Source: Pontibacter burrus
Lineage (GTDB): Bacteria > Bacteroidota > Bacteroidia > Cytophagales > Hymenobacteraceae
Direction: 5' to 3'
Length of the DNA stretch: 64,000 nucleotides
NCBI RefSeq assembly: GCF_010686685.1
Contig: NZ_JAAGWD010000001.1
Location: 969,416-1,033,415 of the forward strand
How positions within the stretch are numbered: the first letter of the stretch is position 1; each line of letters opens with the position of its first letter. The notes beneath the pieces were generated by a model. It saw only the letters and a program-made list of their open reading frames with translations, was not told the origin of the DNA and did not search any database. The position numbers and the translations under genes are program-made. Of the stretch, positions 38,438 through 48,853 are shown one piece after another.

Positions 38438-39355
38438 ATGGAAAACAACACTACTTCAGCAGCACAGAAACAAACTATAGTTTTAGCCGGAGCTACAGGC
38501 GATTTAGGCGGGCGCATTGCCAGGTCGCTACTAAAGAAGGGAGCAATAGTTAGAGTACTTGTTCGCAGCGATAGCGACAAAGCCAAAATAGAAGCTTTAC
38601 AAAAAGCAGGAGCAACTATAGTTGAAGTTGATTTCCACAATGCTGCTGAACTAGCGAAAGCCTGCGAGGGCGCTACCTGTGTTGTTTCAGCGCTGTCGGG
38701 ATTGCATTATGTTATAGTTGGTATTCAAACCTTGTTACTAAATGCAGCAGTAGCAGCCGGAGTGCCCCGATTTATTCCTTCCGACTTTGCCATTGATTTC
38801 ACAAAGCTGCCTTATGGTAACAACCGCAACCTGGACTTCCGGAAAGAATTTAAAGAACGCTTAGACAAAGCTCCTATAGCTGCGACTTCTATTTTATGCG
38901 GCATGTTTGCCGATCTGCTTACAGGGCAGGCACCTATAGTTCTGTTCCCCTTAAAGCGGGTAATGTACTACGGCAACCCCAACCAACTCATGGATTTTAC
39001 AACGATACAAAACACAGCTGATTATACCGCCGCTGCTGCGCTTGACCCAACCACACCACGTTACCTGCGCATTGCCGGCGATGTGTTGAATGCTTACGGT
39101 TTGAAGGAAGCTGCCAGTAAAGCCACCGGGGTAGAATTTAAGCTTTTTCGGGTTGGCGGTTTGGGCTTACTCGATGCTATAATCAGAATAACAAAGGCGC
39201 TTACGCCCAATAACAATGAAGTCTTCCCGGCCTGGCAAGGCATGCAGTACATGCGCGATATGTTCAGTGGCTTACCCAAACTAGAGTCCTTGGATAACAA
39301 CCGCTACCCGGAGATGAAATGGACAAGCGTAGCCAAAGTGTTGGCTAAGCGGTAA
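38438..39355 (+). CDS. NmrA-family NAD(P)-binding protein
   Basis: The 305-residue protein has a Rossmann dinucleotide site, TIVLAGATGDLGGRIARSLLKKGAIVRVLVRS (about 14-45), with the NmrA-type pattern GATGxxG, and FIPSDFAIDFTKLP (about 112-125). Relatives include redox-sensing NmrA regulators and isoflavone/aromatic-alcohol reductases. The exact substrate is unknown. Two perfect AACTATAGTT palindromes lie inside the gene (38473, 38614). Confidence 0.85.
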   Translation: MENNTTSAAQKQTIVLAGATGDLGGRIARSLLKKGAIVRVLVRSDSDKAKIEALQKAGATIVEVDFHNAAELAKACEGATCVVSALSGLHYVIVGIQTLLLNAAVAAGVPRFIPSDFAIDFTKLPYGNNRNLDFRKEFKERLDKAPIAATSILCGMFADLLTGQAPIVLFPLKRVMYYGNPNQLMDFTTIQNTADYTAAAALDPTTPRYLRIAGDVLNAYGLKEAASKATGVEFKLFRVGGLGLLDAIIRITKALTPNNNEVFPAWQGMQYMRDMFSGLPKLESLDNNRYPEMKWTSVAKVLAKR

Positions 39356-39526
39356 TTTTTTTCGTTACAACTATAGATAAACTACTATCTAGAACTATAA
39401 AATACCATCCAGCAATATCTTAATGCCCAGGCAGTATCTGTAACTCCGTTCTGTCAAAGTGCTCTGGGCTCTTAACTAGCCTGCCTGCCACGGGGCTATA
39501 TTTTATATTTCAGTGAAGGATATAGC

Positions 39527-41014
39527 CTAGAATGACTTTGGTTTGGAAAGCGTGTAGGAAGACTCGGGCTTAGCCCGCAGCACGTAGATAGTGTAGGTAT
39601 AGAGCGTCTGCTTCCGGTAATTAACGGGCATCTGCTGCGCCTCCACCAGGTCGTAGTGCAGGTGTAGATGTGTTGGCAAGTCTGCTCTGTCGGTTACAAA
39701 AATGGTGTTTTGGGGAATCCTTGGCCAGCCGGTGGCCGACCAGATCACAAACTGGTTATACTTTTTGGCTTCGCAGATACAGCGCACGTTGGTGTTGCCC
39801 GAATAAAATGCCAGTAGCGAGGTCACCTGGTAATCTACACTGGTTATCTGAAAAGGAGCCAGTGTAGCATGTTTGGTACTCAATTGCCTTACCCGTTGCC
39901 CTAGTTGTTGCCACCCCGCCAGTCGCTTTAAGCCATCGTGGCGCACTGGAACTATACGACTCAGCCCTGTATAATCCTGTAGCATAGGATAGAGGAAAAA
40001 CAGCCAGCATGCGCCTGTCAGGCAAAAGGCTATACGTGCTTGTCCGAAACGTTTTTCTTGAACTATCAGGTAGGCAATCCCGATCGGGAGTAGCAGGCAG
40101 CCTATGTTATACCAATTAACTTCTACGCGTTTTACCAGGGCCACGCACGAAAATAGTAGCAGGCTTCCGATAGTCGGGATAAAAAGGAGAGTGAGTTTTT
40201 GTTTATCTGCTGCGGGAAAAGGCCGGAATCTGAAACTTAAGACACGCAAAAGAAGGAGCAGGAAGAAAGGCGAGTTCATCAGAATAAAACCACCGAAAAG
40301 CTCTGCCAGGTTCTTTGCTGTGTGGGAAGTCTCCATTTCTGTTCCGGCTCCTGCCAATTGCATCAAATGCCGCTGCATGATCCAATTGTGATGATAATTC
40401 CACCAAACCTGCGGCAGGTTAAAAGCCAGCACAAGCATGAGTACCAATGCCTGCCCCGCCAGATAACGCTTGCCACCCCGAAGAAAGAACGGCACCAGCA
40501 GGAAGAGCAGGAAGAAAAGCATAGCCTGCTTCGAAAGGCAGCCTAACCCGAAGCTAAGTCCTGTAAGTAGCCAATAACGCAACGTGTTGAACTGCAAAGC
40601 TTTCAGGAAGAAGTAAAATGTACTTACCCAAAAGAAAAGTAAAAGCGAGTCGGTGGTGAGAAAGGTGGAAGCCAGCATGAAGTAGGGCATGATGCTGAGG
40701 ATCATGGTGGCCAGGGACGCGAGCAGTTCATCGTCGAAAAGCAGCAAGCTTACCTTATACAGCATGTAGAGCGTGGCGGCCCCGAAAGCCAGGGCTGTTA
40801 GCCTGATCACGAGTTCATGATTCCCGAAAATGGAACTGGTTATCAGATTTACCCAGGCTATAAGAGGTGGCTTTGAATAATAAGCCCAATCCGGATGCTT
40901 TGACCATAGCCAGTACTGAGCTTCTTCCGAAAATAAGTTGTATCCTGAAAACAGGAATCCTATTCGGAAGCAACCGTACAGGCACCAGTAAGTTAACCGG
41001 AAAGTGAAAGACAT
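39527..41014 (-). CDS. Membrane glycosyltransferase, GT39/ArnT-like
   Basis: The 495-residue protein has about ten hydrophobic helices in its first 370 residues and a soluble C-terminal part. The first loop has SEEAQYWLWSKHPDWAYYSKPPLIAW (about 28-53), matching the acidic motif of lipid-linked sugar transferases of the GT39/ArnT group. These enzymes move a sugar from a polyprenyl phosphate to protein or lipid A at the periplasmic side. The acceptor is unknown here. Confidence 0.87.
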   Translation of the reverse strand: MSFTFRLTYWCLYGCFRIGFLFSGYNLFSEEAQYWLWSKHPDWAYYSKPPLIAWVNLITSSIFGNHELVIRLTALAFGAATLYMLYKVSLLLFDDELLASLATMILSIMPYFMLASTFLTTDSLLLFFWVSTFYFFLKALQFNTLRYWLLTGLSFGLGCLSKQAMLFFLLFLLVPFFLRGGKRYLAGQALVLMLVLAFNLPQVWWNYHHNWIMQRHLMQLAGAGTEMETSHTAKNLAELFGGFILMNSPFFLLLLLRVLSFRFRPFPAADKQKLTLLFIPTIGSLLLFSCVALVKRVEVNWYNIGCLLLPIGIAYLIVQEKRFGQARIAFCLTGACWLFFLYPMLQDYTGLSRIVPVRHDGLKRLAGWQQLGQRVRQLSTKHATLAPFQITSVDYQVTSLLAFYSGNTNVRCICEAKKYNQFVIWSATGWPRIPQNTIFVTDRADLPTHLHLHYDLVEAQQMPVNYRKQTLYTYTIYVLRAKPESSYTLSKPKSF

Positions 41015-41172
41015 CTATTGTGTAGGTATATTGTATTATTATTTTTCTGGCTATATTTTATCAAGTATGTAAACTTATAAACGAACCTTTCAGAAAGCTG
41101 TTCATGCATTGAGGATAAAAGTATAGGTAACAAAAAAGTATAATGGCTTGTGGTTTAAAAGCGGCTAAATGT

Positions 41173-41226
41173 ATGTATAAAACAGAAGCGGCAGCCAACT
41201 ATGGCTGCCGCTTCTGTTTTATACAT
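41173..41226 (-). terminator. Terminator downstream of the M16 protease, 24-bp perfect stem
   Basis: The arms 41173-41196 and 41203-41226 are perfectly complementary around AACTAT. The G/C core is GCGGCAGCC/GGCTGCCGC and both outer ends carry T-rich tracts, so it can work both ways. Confidence 0.88.
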
Positions 41227-41237
41227 ATTTAAATCTA

Positions 41238-44201
41238 CTAGTATCCGAACACCTGCTCTAGCGTCAGTTGCTGTACTTTACCGTATTTCGCCAGTTCTTT
41301 AAAGTTCAGGCGATCTTTCGAGCCAATCACAAGTATAGCCTGTGGTTTGCCACTCACAAACTGCTTTTGGAAAGCCTGTAATTGGTCAAAGGTCAGACTG
41401 TTGGCGCTTTCATAAATATCTCTTCGGATGTCGTAGTCCAGGCCAAGGCGCTTGGCACGCTCATAATCGAACAGAATTGACGATTTGGTGATACGCTCTG
41501 ATGAAATACTGTTGCGCAGCGATGCCTTCGCCAGGTTAAAGTTTTCATCGGCCAGCGGCATGTTGGTTAGCAGTTCCTGCATACCAGCCATTGCTTCCGG
41601 CAACTTATCAGACTGCGTACCAATATAAGACTGGATATAGTTTGAGCGGTCTTTCTTGGCTGCAGTACTATAGCTTGAGTAAGCCGAATAGGCCAGTGCC
41701 TTCGATTCGCGCAGCTCCTGGAACACAATGGAGCTCATTCCTGCCCCGAAGTACTGGTTATACAGGCGTATAGTTGGCACCATGTCTTTGTTGAAAGCAT
41801 CGGCTTTGGTCAGGAAAATAAGCTCGGCCTGCACCATGTTATAGTCTACCCAGTAAACTGTTGGCTGCTTAATATCCAGCTCAGGGAATACTTTCTCGGC
41901 TGGTACCGGCTTCAATTTGGCTGGTACAATGTGGCCAGTGTTAAGTGTAGCTACCAGGTTGTCTGTTTCACGTGGGCCATAGTATAACACGCGGTGCTCG
42001 TAAGTAGGAATGCTCTTGATGATGCTGATCAATTCCTGAGGCTTCACAGCTTTCAATTCCTTTTCCGACATTACTGATGTAAACGGATTTTTAGGGCCGT
42101 ACTTGGCATAGTTTACCAGCGCCTGGTTCAGGATAACGCCTTTGTTCAATTTGGCATCGCTGCGGGCTTTCAACATACCCTGCACCATGTCATTCAATGC
42201 CTTCTGGTCAGCTTTCGGGTTCTGCAGCACGCTCTCAAACAGGGCCAGCGCAGGCTCAAAATTCTCGTCCAGGCCAGACAGCGTTACGTAAACCTGGTCT
42301 CCGGAAGCAGACACGTTAAACGAAGTACCCAGCTTGTAGAATTCTTTCTTCAGGTCTTCAGCGCTGTACTTGTCTGTACCTAAAAACTCCAGGTACGTTA
42401 ATGCCATGCCCAGTTTCGGGTTGTTGTTGGTACCCATATCCAGGATGTAGTACAGCTGGAACAGGCCATTCTCTTTGTTCTTGGTGTATAACAACGGAAT
42501 GTCGTTCTTCAGCTTCGCTTCCTTGATATCGGTTTTATAATCCACGAATACCGGCTTCAGTTCAGAAGCATCTTTGGCCATAAAGTCGCGGTAGTAAGCC
42601 GATTGTGCCTCGCGGTTAACTGGTACCGGCGTAATAGCTGGTTTCTCTACTTTCTGGGCAGTCGCATTTTTGTCGTTGCGCTTATATGCCAGTACATAGT
42701 TGTTATTCAGGTACTTGTTTGCCACTTCTACCACATCTTTCTTGGTGATCTTAGCAAACTCTTCCGGGCGCTTCACATAGTCAGCCCACGGAATATCATA
42801 GATAAAGGCTGTAACAAAAGCATCCGCACGGTCAGAGTTGCGCTCATAAGCACGCATCAGGCTGATCTTGTTATCGTTGATGATAGCCGGGATCAGGTCA
42901 TCGTCAAACTTGCCTTGTTTTACCAGTTCCACTTGTGCAAGTAGCAGTTCTTTTACCTGGTCCAACGTCTGGCCCTGGCGCGGTGAACCACCCAAACGGA
43001 ATATGGAGTAATCTTTCATCTGATTATCGTAACCGTACGCCTGCAGCACTTTCTGCTGTTGGTTCAGGTTTAGGTCTATTAAACCAGCTTGGCCGTTATA
43101 CAAAATGGCGCTGATCATGCTCAGTACCTGGGCATCGCGTGAGCTCATGCCCGGGAAGCGGTAAGCAATAGATACGTTTTCAGCACTTGGGCCTACTATT
43201 TCTTTAACTATAGGTTGTGCAATTGGCTTCTCCTGTGCTACCGTAAAAGTTGGTGCTTTAGCTGGCTTCAGTTTACCGAAATGGGCATCTATTACACGAA
43301 TTGCCTGGTCAAAGTCGATGTCGCCGCTCAGGGCAACCGCCATATTGCTTGGCACATAGTAAGCATCAAAATACTTCTTGATCTCTGTGATAGAAGGATT
43401 TTTGAGGTGCTCTACAGTTCCAATAGTGGTTTGCGTACCATACTGATGCGTCGGGAACATAGCAGCATTCAGGGCTTCCATTACTTTCCAGCCGTCGTTA
43501 TCCAGGGTGCGGTTTTTCTCTTCGTACACTGCCTCCAGTTCTGTATGGAACAGGCGTGGCACCAGTTCGCCAAAGCGGTGTGCTTCCAAAGCTACCCAGC
43601 GCTCCAGTTGGTTGCTCGGGATGTCGTTGGTATACACCGTCTGCTCAACCGAAGTATAGGCGTTGGTACCTTTCGCACCTATGGCACCTAAGATCTTATC
43701 GTACTCGTTGGCAACAGCATACGTAGCCGCTACACCTGAAATAGAATCTATCTGGTGGTAGATCTTTTTGCGCATGGCCGGGTCTGTGGTTTTGCGGTGC
43801 TGCTCATACAGCGCTTCGATCTTGTCCAGCTCTGCTTTCTCTTTTGCCCAATCCTGTGTGCCTAACTGGCTGGTACCTTTAAATACCATGTGCTCCAGGT
43901 AGTGTGCAAGGCCGGTTGCATCGGCAGGGTCGTTTTTAGAGCCAGCGCGTACCGCAATGTAGGTCTGCACGCGCGGGGCATCTTCATAATCCGTTAGGTA
44001 CACTTTCAGACCGTTATCTAAGGTATAAATACGGGCATTCAGCGGGTCGTTCGGAGCGGTTTCGTATTTGTACTCCTTCTCGGTGGTGGCTACAGCCGCC
44101 GTGTCAGTGGCCGACTGTGTCTGGTAGGTCTCTTGCTTACATTGCGTAAATGTAAGCCCAAGCGCCACCAGGAAAAGCGATACTTCTTTTCTTGAGGTCA
44201 T
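41238..44201 (-). CDS. M16-family zinc metallopeptidase, lipoprotein
   Basis: The 987-residue peptidase has an N-terminal lipoprotein-like signal (LTFTQC, Cys at about 22), so it is likely bound to the envelope. The inverted zinc motif HYLEHMVFKGT (HxxEH, about 83-93) with the distal Glu in the EAVYEEKNRTLDNDGW region marks an active first domain. The second half repeats the fold without the motif, as in two-domain members. It probably degrades peptides in the periplasm. Length is normal for such fused forms. Confidence 0.92.
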   Translation of the reverse strand: MTSRKEVSLFLVALGLTFTQCKQETYQTQSATDTAAVATTEKEYKYETAPNDPLNARIYTLDNGLKVYLTDYEDAPRVQTYIAVRAGSKNDPADATGLAHYLEHMVFKGTSQLGTQDWAKEKAELDKIEALYEQHRKTTDPAMRKKIYHQIDSISGVAATYAVANEYDKILGAIGAKGTNAYTSVEQTVYTNDIPSNQLERWVALEAHRFGELVPRLFHTELEAVYEEKNRTLDNDGWKVMEALNAAMFPTHQYGTQTTIGTVEHLKNPSITEIKKYFDAYYVPSNMAVALSGDIDFDQAIRVIDAHFGKLKPAKAPTFTVAQEKPIAQPIVKEIVGPSAENVSIAYRFPGMSSRDAQVLSMISAILYNGQAGLIDLNLNQQQKVLQAYGYDNQMKDYSIFRLGGSPRQGQTLDQVKELLLAQVELVKQGKFDDDLIPAIINDNKISLMRAYERNSDRADAFVTAFIYDIPWADYVKRPEEFAKITKKDVVEVANKYLNNNYVLAYKRNDKNATAQKVEKPAITPVPVNREAQSAYYRDFMAKDASELKPVFVDYKTDIKEAKLKNDIPLLYTKNKENGLFQLYYILDMGTNNNPKLGMALTYLEFLGTDKYSAEDLKKEFYKLGTSFNVSASGDQVYVTLSGLDENFEPALALFESVLQNPKADQKALNDMVQGMLKARSDAKLNKGVILNQALVNYAKYGPKNPFTSVMSEKELKAVKPQELISIIKSIPTYEHRVLYYGPRETDNLVATLNTGHIVPAKLKPVPAEKVFPELDIKQPTVYWVDYNMVQAELIFLTKADAFNKDMVPTIRLYNQYFGAGMSSIVFQELRESKALAYSAYSSYSTAAKKDRSNYIQSYIGTQSDKLPEAMAGMQELLTNMPLADENFNLAKASLRNSISSERITKSSILFDYERAKRLGLDYDIRRDIYESANSLTFDQLQAFQKQFVSGKPQAILVIGSKDRLNFKELAKYGKVQQLTLEQVFGY

Positions 44202-44249
44202 AGTTTGTGTTAAGGTGATATTCTGAAGTATAAATGTAGGATTATTTCT

Positions 44250-46097
44250 TTAAAAATCAGTATCCAACCCAAAACGTTGTTTCAGATCGACGATAACCGG
44301 AAATTTCTCGGCCAGGTAATTAAACTTATCTGCCGACGTATACAATTTGCGCTCATCCTGCACTTCAACTACTTCTGCTTTCAGCACTATACTTCGGTTG
44401 CCCAATTGTTGTTTTAGTTCAGAAAGCAGGGCTGGTCGTAGGGCTGAGAACTGGTCCATCATTACGTGATTGTCCAGGTACAGGGTAATCTCGTTTTGCT
44501 CGCTTACCTGATACTGGCGGTTCAGGAGCGTATAGTCCATCATGTTCTCTTCCTTCTTGCGGCGAAGGATAGTATGCCATACCGTCTTCAGCTTTGCCTG
44601 GTCTACGGGCACGAAGGCGCCGTAAGTAGCTTCTTCTGCTTCCTCGGCGGTATTAGCTATAGTTTGCGCTGCGGGTTGTGCCTGCAGGTCTTTTAAGCTA
44701 GGCAGTTTGCTCAGCTTTTTTGGTGGCGGCAAACCCGGTTTAGACGGGGCAGCCGGAGCCGATGAAGCAGGAGCTGGAGCCGCCGATGGAGCCACGCGTG
44801 CATCAGGGGTTACCTGCTGTGGCTTTGGCGGCTGCTGCAATTCAGCAGATGGTATGCTACCTGCCGGAACCGGTTGCTGCAACCCGGCCGATGGAACGAC
44901 AGCCGCGGGAGCAGAAGTGGCACCTGTTGATGCGGTAGGGGCTGGTGCCGGCGCCGCTACCTTAGCTTTTTTTGGTTCAGCTCCGTTCTGAGCAAAGCTC
45001 AGGGCAGCATTTAGGTGGGCCATTTTCATCAGGCACAGCTCCACGTGCAGGCGCTGATTTTTGCTGCTCTTATAGTTGGTGTCGCAGGCGCTTACCAGGT
45101 TCAGGCCAGATAACAGGAACGATACAGATGACTTAGCAGACTGCTCCGCGTATTTGGCTTTGATGTTATCCGAAACTTCCAGCAATTGTACTGTCTGCGG
45201 GTCTTTGCAAACCAGCAGGCTGCGGAAGTGCTCCCCAATACCGATCAGGAAATTGTGCGCGTCAAATCCGTTCTTCAGTATTTCATCAAACAGTAGCAGG
45301 GTGCCTGGTAAGTTCTGGTTCAGGAGGTCGTCGGTTAACCTGAAATAGTAGTCATAATCCAGGATGTGCAGGTTCTCTACAGTGGCTTTGTAGGTTACAT
45401 TGCTACCCGAGAAAGTTACCATCTGGTCGAAAATAGAAAGCGCATCGCGCAAGGCTCCGTCTGCTTTCTGCGAGATCAGGTGCAGGGCATCCGGCTCAGC
45501 CTGTATACTTTCTTTCTGCGCAATATTGCCCAGGTGGCGTACCATGTCTTCGATCCTGATTCTGTTAAAATCAAAGATCTGGCAGCGTGAAAGTATTGTT
45601 GGGATGATCTTGTGACGCTCGGTTGTAGCTAAGATAAAGATAGCATAAGAAGGCGGCTCTTCCAGTGTCTTCAGAAATGCGTTGAAGGCCTGGTTCGAGA
45701 GCATGTGCACCTCATCTATAATGTAGATCTTGTACTTACCTGTTTGCGGGGCATAGCGTACCTGCTCTACCAGGTTACGGATGTCCTCTACGGAGTTGTT
45801 GGAAGCCGCATCGAGTTCATGGATGTTGAACGAGCTGCTGGAGTTAAAGCTTCGGCAGGATTCACACTCATTGCAGGCCTCAACCTCCGGGGTAATGTTC
45901 TGGCAGTTTATAGTTTTAGCCAGGATACGGGCACAGGTAGTTTTACCCACCCCACGCGGACCACAGAAAAGGAATGCCTGTGCCAGGTGCTTGCTGCTGA
46001 TGGCGTTTTTTAGGGTGTTGGTTATATGGTGTTGCCCTACCACGCTATCGAACGTGCTCGGGCGGTACTTACGTGCTGATACTACGAAATTTTCCAT
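44250..46097 (-). CDS. dnaX: DNA polymerase III subunits gamma/tau
   Basis: The ATPase of the clamp loader loads the sliding clamp and holds the replisome together. The 615-residue protein (ATG at 46097, MENFVVSARKYRPSTF) has Walker A GPRGVGKTTCARI, a zinc set in CQNITPEVEACNECESC, Walker B IIDEVHMLS, and the arginine-finger region ILSRCQIFDF. A Pro/Ala/Ser-rich linker (about 380-490) leads to a tau-like C-terminal domain. A further 6 codons upstream would need a TTG start. I saw no slippery A-tract that would give a short gamma form. Confidence 0.95.
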   Translation of the reverse strand: MENFVVSARKYRPSTFDSVVGQHHITNTLKNAISSKHLAQAFLFCGPRGVGKTTCARILAKTINCQNITPEVEACNECESCRSFNSSSSFNIHELDAASNNSVEDIRNLVEQVRYAPQTGKYKIYIIDEVHMLSNQAFNAFLKTLEEPPSYAIFILATTERHKIIPTILSRCQIFDFNRIRIEDMVRHLGNIAQKESIQAEPDALHLISQKADGALRDALSIFDQMVTFSGSNVTYKATVENLHILDYDYYFRLTDDLLNQNLPGTLLLFDEILKNGFDAHNFLIGIGEHFRSLLVCKDPQTVQLLEVSDNIKAKYAEQSAKSSVSFLLSGLNLVSACDTNYKSSKNQRLHVELCLMKMAHLNAALSFAQNGAEPKKAKVAAPAPAPTASTGATSAPAAVVPSAGLQQPVPAGSIPSAELQQPPKPQQVTPDARVAPSAAPAPASSAPAAPSKPGLPPPKKLSKLPSLKDLQAQPAAQTIANTAEEAEEATYGAFVPVDQAKLKTVWHTILRRKKEENMMDYTLLNRQYQVSEQNEITLYLDNHVMMDQFSALRPALLSELKQQLGNRSIVLKAEVVEVQDERKLYTSADKFNYLAEKFPVIVDLKQRFGLDTDF

Positions 46098-46188
46098 TAC
46101 TACAAAGATAATCAATCTGAAGCTCAGATGCGACGGCTTTTTATCCAGCAGTTTTCCATAAAGTTATCCACGGAGTTATAGTTTAAAA

Positions 46189-46265
46189 GTTTGGGAGTTT
46201 AGGATTTAGAGAGGGGCTATAGTTTGAAAATTGGGAAGTTAAAAAGTTAAAAAGTTAGAAAGTTG
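46189..46265. repeat. Second copy of the GTTAGAAAGTT-type repeat
   Basis: AGTTTGGGAGTTTAGGATTT, then GGGAAGTTAAAAAGTTAAAA and GTTAGAAAGTTGGG. This is the same word order as the copy at 31017-31079 and in the same orientation. Here it also contains a CTATAG word. Confidence 0.55.
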
Positions 46266-46349
46266 GGTCTGCGGAGGATGGTGCGAACGTCTTCAATCGT
46301 GTTGAACTATAGTTCGGACCTACGGAGCAGCCACTTTAAAAGCTATAGT

Positions 46350-47471
46350 TTACCGCACGGCATTATAGCCGCCTATAGTTCCTTTTTTGGAAAGCACCAG
46401 TTGCCATAGTTGGTTGTTGCGTGCCCTGAACGAGCCTGCGCTGGAAAGCAGGTAATACGTCCACATGCGGTAAAAGCGATCGCCATATTCGCCTTGTAGC
46501 TCAGGCCAATTATTGTTAAAATTATTGAACCAGGCCATTAACGTCAGGTCGTAATATGGGCCGAAGTTGTGCCAGTCCTCCACTATAAAAAGGTGCTCCA
46601 TGGCAGAACCCAGTTGTTTAATGGATGGTATCAGGCAGTTCGGAAAAATATAGGTGTCGGTAAATGGGTCAGCAGATACTTTTGAGAAATTAACCCCGAT
46701 GGTATGCAGCAAAAAAAGGCCATCGTCTTTCAGGCAGCGGTGGGATACCTGCATAAAAGTTCTGTGATTGCGATAACCCACATGTTCCACCATCCCTACC
46801 GAAACGATGTGGTCGAATTGTTCATTTACATCGCGGTAATCCTGCAGGCGTATCTCTACAGGCAAACCTTTGCAGATTTCACGGGCAAGCGTTGCCTGTT
46901 CCTCTGATACGGTTATGCCCACCACTTCGACGCCATAGTTCTCGGCAGCATACTTTGCAAAACCACCCCAGCCACAGCCAATATCCAGCACGCGTTGCCC
47001 CGGTTGCAGGTACAGTTTCCGGCAGATCAGATCGAGCTTGTTTTCCTGGGCTTGGTCCAGGTTTCCGCCATTTTTCCAGTAGCCGCAACTATAGTTCATG
47101 CGCTTGTCGAGCATGAGCTGGTATAGTCTGTTGCCGATGTCGTAGTGGCGCTGTGCGTTTCGGGCGGCCCTGCCTTTACCCTGTAGGTTGAATAGCTTAG
47201 CCAGCAACAAGTGAAGCATTGATCTCCAGCCAAGCTTTGCCTGTTTGTACAGATCGGCCCTTATTACTTTAAACACAAACTGGTCAATACTTTTGCAGTC
47301 CCACCAGCCATCCATGTAAGACTCTCCGAGCCCGAGGGTACCTTCACTTAGCAGACGTTTATAAAATCGATCGTCATGCACCTGCAGATCCCACTCATCC
47401 GGGCCGTTTATCTTAATGTCGGGAGTGGCCAGGATATCAATTACCTGCTGCTTTAAATTGGTGACATTCAT
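46350..47471 (-). CDS. cfa: Cyclopropane-fatty-acyl-phospholipid synthase family protein
   Basis: This SAM-dependent methyltransferase adds a methylene bridge to unsaturated acyl chains of membrane lipids. The 373-residue protein has an N-terminal lipid-binding part (about 1-110; LGLGESYMDGWWDCKSIDQF) and the SAM-binding VLDIGCGWGGFAKYAAENYGVEVVGITVS (about 160-188), followed by the family pattern SVGMVEHVGYRNHRTFM. Length is typical of bacterial Cfa. Confidence 0.93.
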   Translation of the reverse strand: MNVTNLKQQVIDILATPDIKINGPDEWDLQVHDDRFYKRLLSEGTLGLGESYMDGWWDCKSIDQFVFKVIRADLYKQAKLGWRSMLHLLLAKLFNLQGKGRAARNAQRHYDIGNRLYQLMLDKRMNYSCGYWKNGGNLDQAQENKLDLICRKLYLQPGQRVLDIGCGWGGFAKYAAENYGVEVVGITVSEEQATLAREICKGLPVEIRLQDYRDVNEQFDHIVSVGMVEHVGYRNHRTFMQVSHRCLKDDGLFLLHTIGVNFSKVSADPFTDTYIFPNCLIPSIKQLGSAMEHLFIVEDWHNFGPYYDLTLMAWFNNFNNNWPELQGEYGDRFYRMWTYYLLSSAGSFRARNNQLWQLVLSKKGTIGGYNAVR

Positions 47472-47635
47472 GAGACTGTGTTAAGTATAAGAGGTTGTAC
47501 CTGATTGGTTTATACTTGTAAAGCTATGAACGCGAGTAATGTAATAAGGGTTGAAGGTGCTTTTATGCTGCCTGGAACTATAGCTGGAAAAGGGGGAGTC
47601 CGCCGGAGGTTCGTCTATTTGCTTATGTTTGGTTG

Positions 47636-48625
47636 CTACATGGTATAGAGCGTGCCGATAGCTACGATAATTCCGCTTAGCAACAGCAGGAAAGTATAAG
47701 CAAAAGCCAGCACAATGAACTTGTAAACAGTACGCCAGCGGGAGCTTCTGTAAGTGTTTCGCATGGACCGATAGATATACCAGATCATAATTGCCAGTCC
47801 TGTAAACATAAGCCAATCATCCAGGAAAGGCAGTATCCATTCTAAGACAATATAAATTGACCCGAACAGGAAAAGGAACGAATGCACGTGTATGGAGTAA
47901 ATCAGGTGTTCTGCAAAATATTTCTTAGATCGGTAATTTACCAGTTTCAGGATAAGGGCAAATAAGGGCAACAGGATAAACATCATTTTTGGTAAATGGC
48001 TTGTCAGCTTATTCATAAAAAGCTGCCGGTTCAGGTCATCATCAAATAATTTTTTTAGTTTATCTCTAAACGATTGCGGCAAGGCACTTTCATTAACCAG
48101 GGAAGAGGTGTTTCCGTCTTCCTCTGCTGTAGAAATGAGTGATGCACTATAGTTGCTGGTGCTTTCTGTGGCCGGCCCGCTATTATTCTGTAGGTTCTCA
48201 ATATTGTCGTCTCCCGATTTTTCAGGGATAGTACTGTTTATTGCCGATTTTGCCGGTTCGGATATAGTGTTCTCTTTTGCGTCTCCTTCTTTAAGAATAT
48301 CTTTTTTGTTAGAGTTTGAGTCAAGCGTGAAAAGAAAAAAGAACAGGATGCTGATAGAGATATACATGCTGATCGGGTTGAGGTGAGAGGCCCGTTTGCC
48401 TGCAAAATACTCCTTGGTTAGGTAGCCCGGCTTTGTAAGTAGAGGAACAATACTGTTAAAAAATTTCGACTCAAAGTGGAAGTAATGGCCCACACTATGT
48501 AGTAGGAGGTGCAGAAAATTTTCACGCAGTTCCAGGTTTTCCTGTCCGCAGCTCGGGCAGAATTTATCCGCAACTATAGTATCACAATTAAGACAGTTGT
48601 TTTCAGAGCGGTAGTGTTTCTTCAT
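47636..48625 (-). CDS. DUF3667 membrane protein with zinc ribbon
   Basis: The 329-residue protein begins with a zinc-ribbon, NCLNCDTIVADKFCPSCGQ (Cys11, 14, 23, 26 region). The DUF3667 segment HYFHFESKFFNSIVPLLTKPGYLTKEYFAGKRASHLNPISMYI follows (about 47-90), then several hydrophobic helices. A Ser/Thr/Glu-rich stretch (about 105-180) may be an exposed loop. The family is common in Bacteroidota; its role is unknown. Confidence 0.85.
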   Translation of the reverse strand: MKKHYRSENNCLNCDTIVADKFCPSCGQENLELRENFLHLLLHSVGHYFHFESKFFNSIVPLLTKPGYLTKEYFAGKRASHLNPISMYISISILFFFLFTLDSNSNKKDILKEGDAKENTISEPAKSAINSTIPEKSGDDNIENLQNNSGPATESTSNYSASLISTAEEDGNTSSLVNESALPQSFRDKLKKLFDDDLNRQLFMNKLTSHLPKMMFILLPLFALILKLVNYRSKKYFAEHLIYSIHVHSFLFLFGSIYIVLEWILPFLDDWLMFTGLAIMIWYIYRSMRNTYRSSRWRTVYKFIVLAFAYTFLLLLSGIIVAIGTLYTM

Positions 48626-48773
48626 AGGTGCTTTTAGCCAAACAAAGCTCTAAAATAAGCAATCGGATCTTTATAATTTACCAGATAGAAATAAATATTT
48701 AACTATAACTATGTTCTGAAAACCGTAGTGAAGAAATAGGTAACTATAGCTTCTGTAGCAAACTATAAAACGA

Positions 48774-48804
48774 CAAAGGCAGTTGCTGCATGCAACTGCC
48801 TTTG
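48774..48804 (-). terminator. Terminator of the catalase gene, possibly bidirectional
   Basis: A perfect 13-base stem, CAAAGGCAGTTGC with GCAACTGCCTTTG, encloses TGCAT. It lies 50 bases beyond the catalase stop on its strand. Confidence 0.75.
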
Positions 48805-48853
48805 GATATAAGTAGCAGGTTATCTATTCCTTTTTTTTACATCTGGTTAGAGA

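Noticed and set aside
44250..46097. Programmed frameshift in dnaX
   Set aside because: I saw no run of A residues with a following hairpin as in Escherichia coli; the frame is uninterrupted through the tau-like end.
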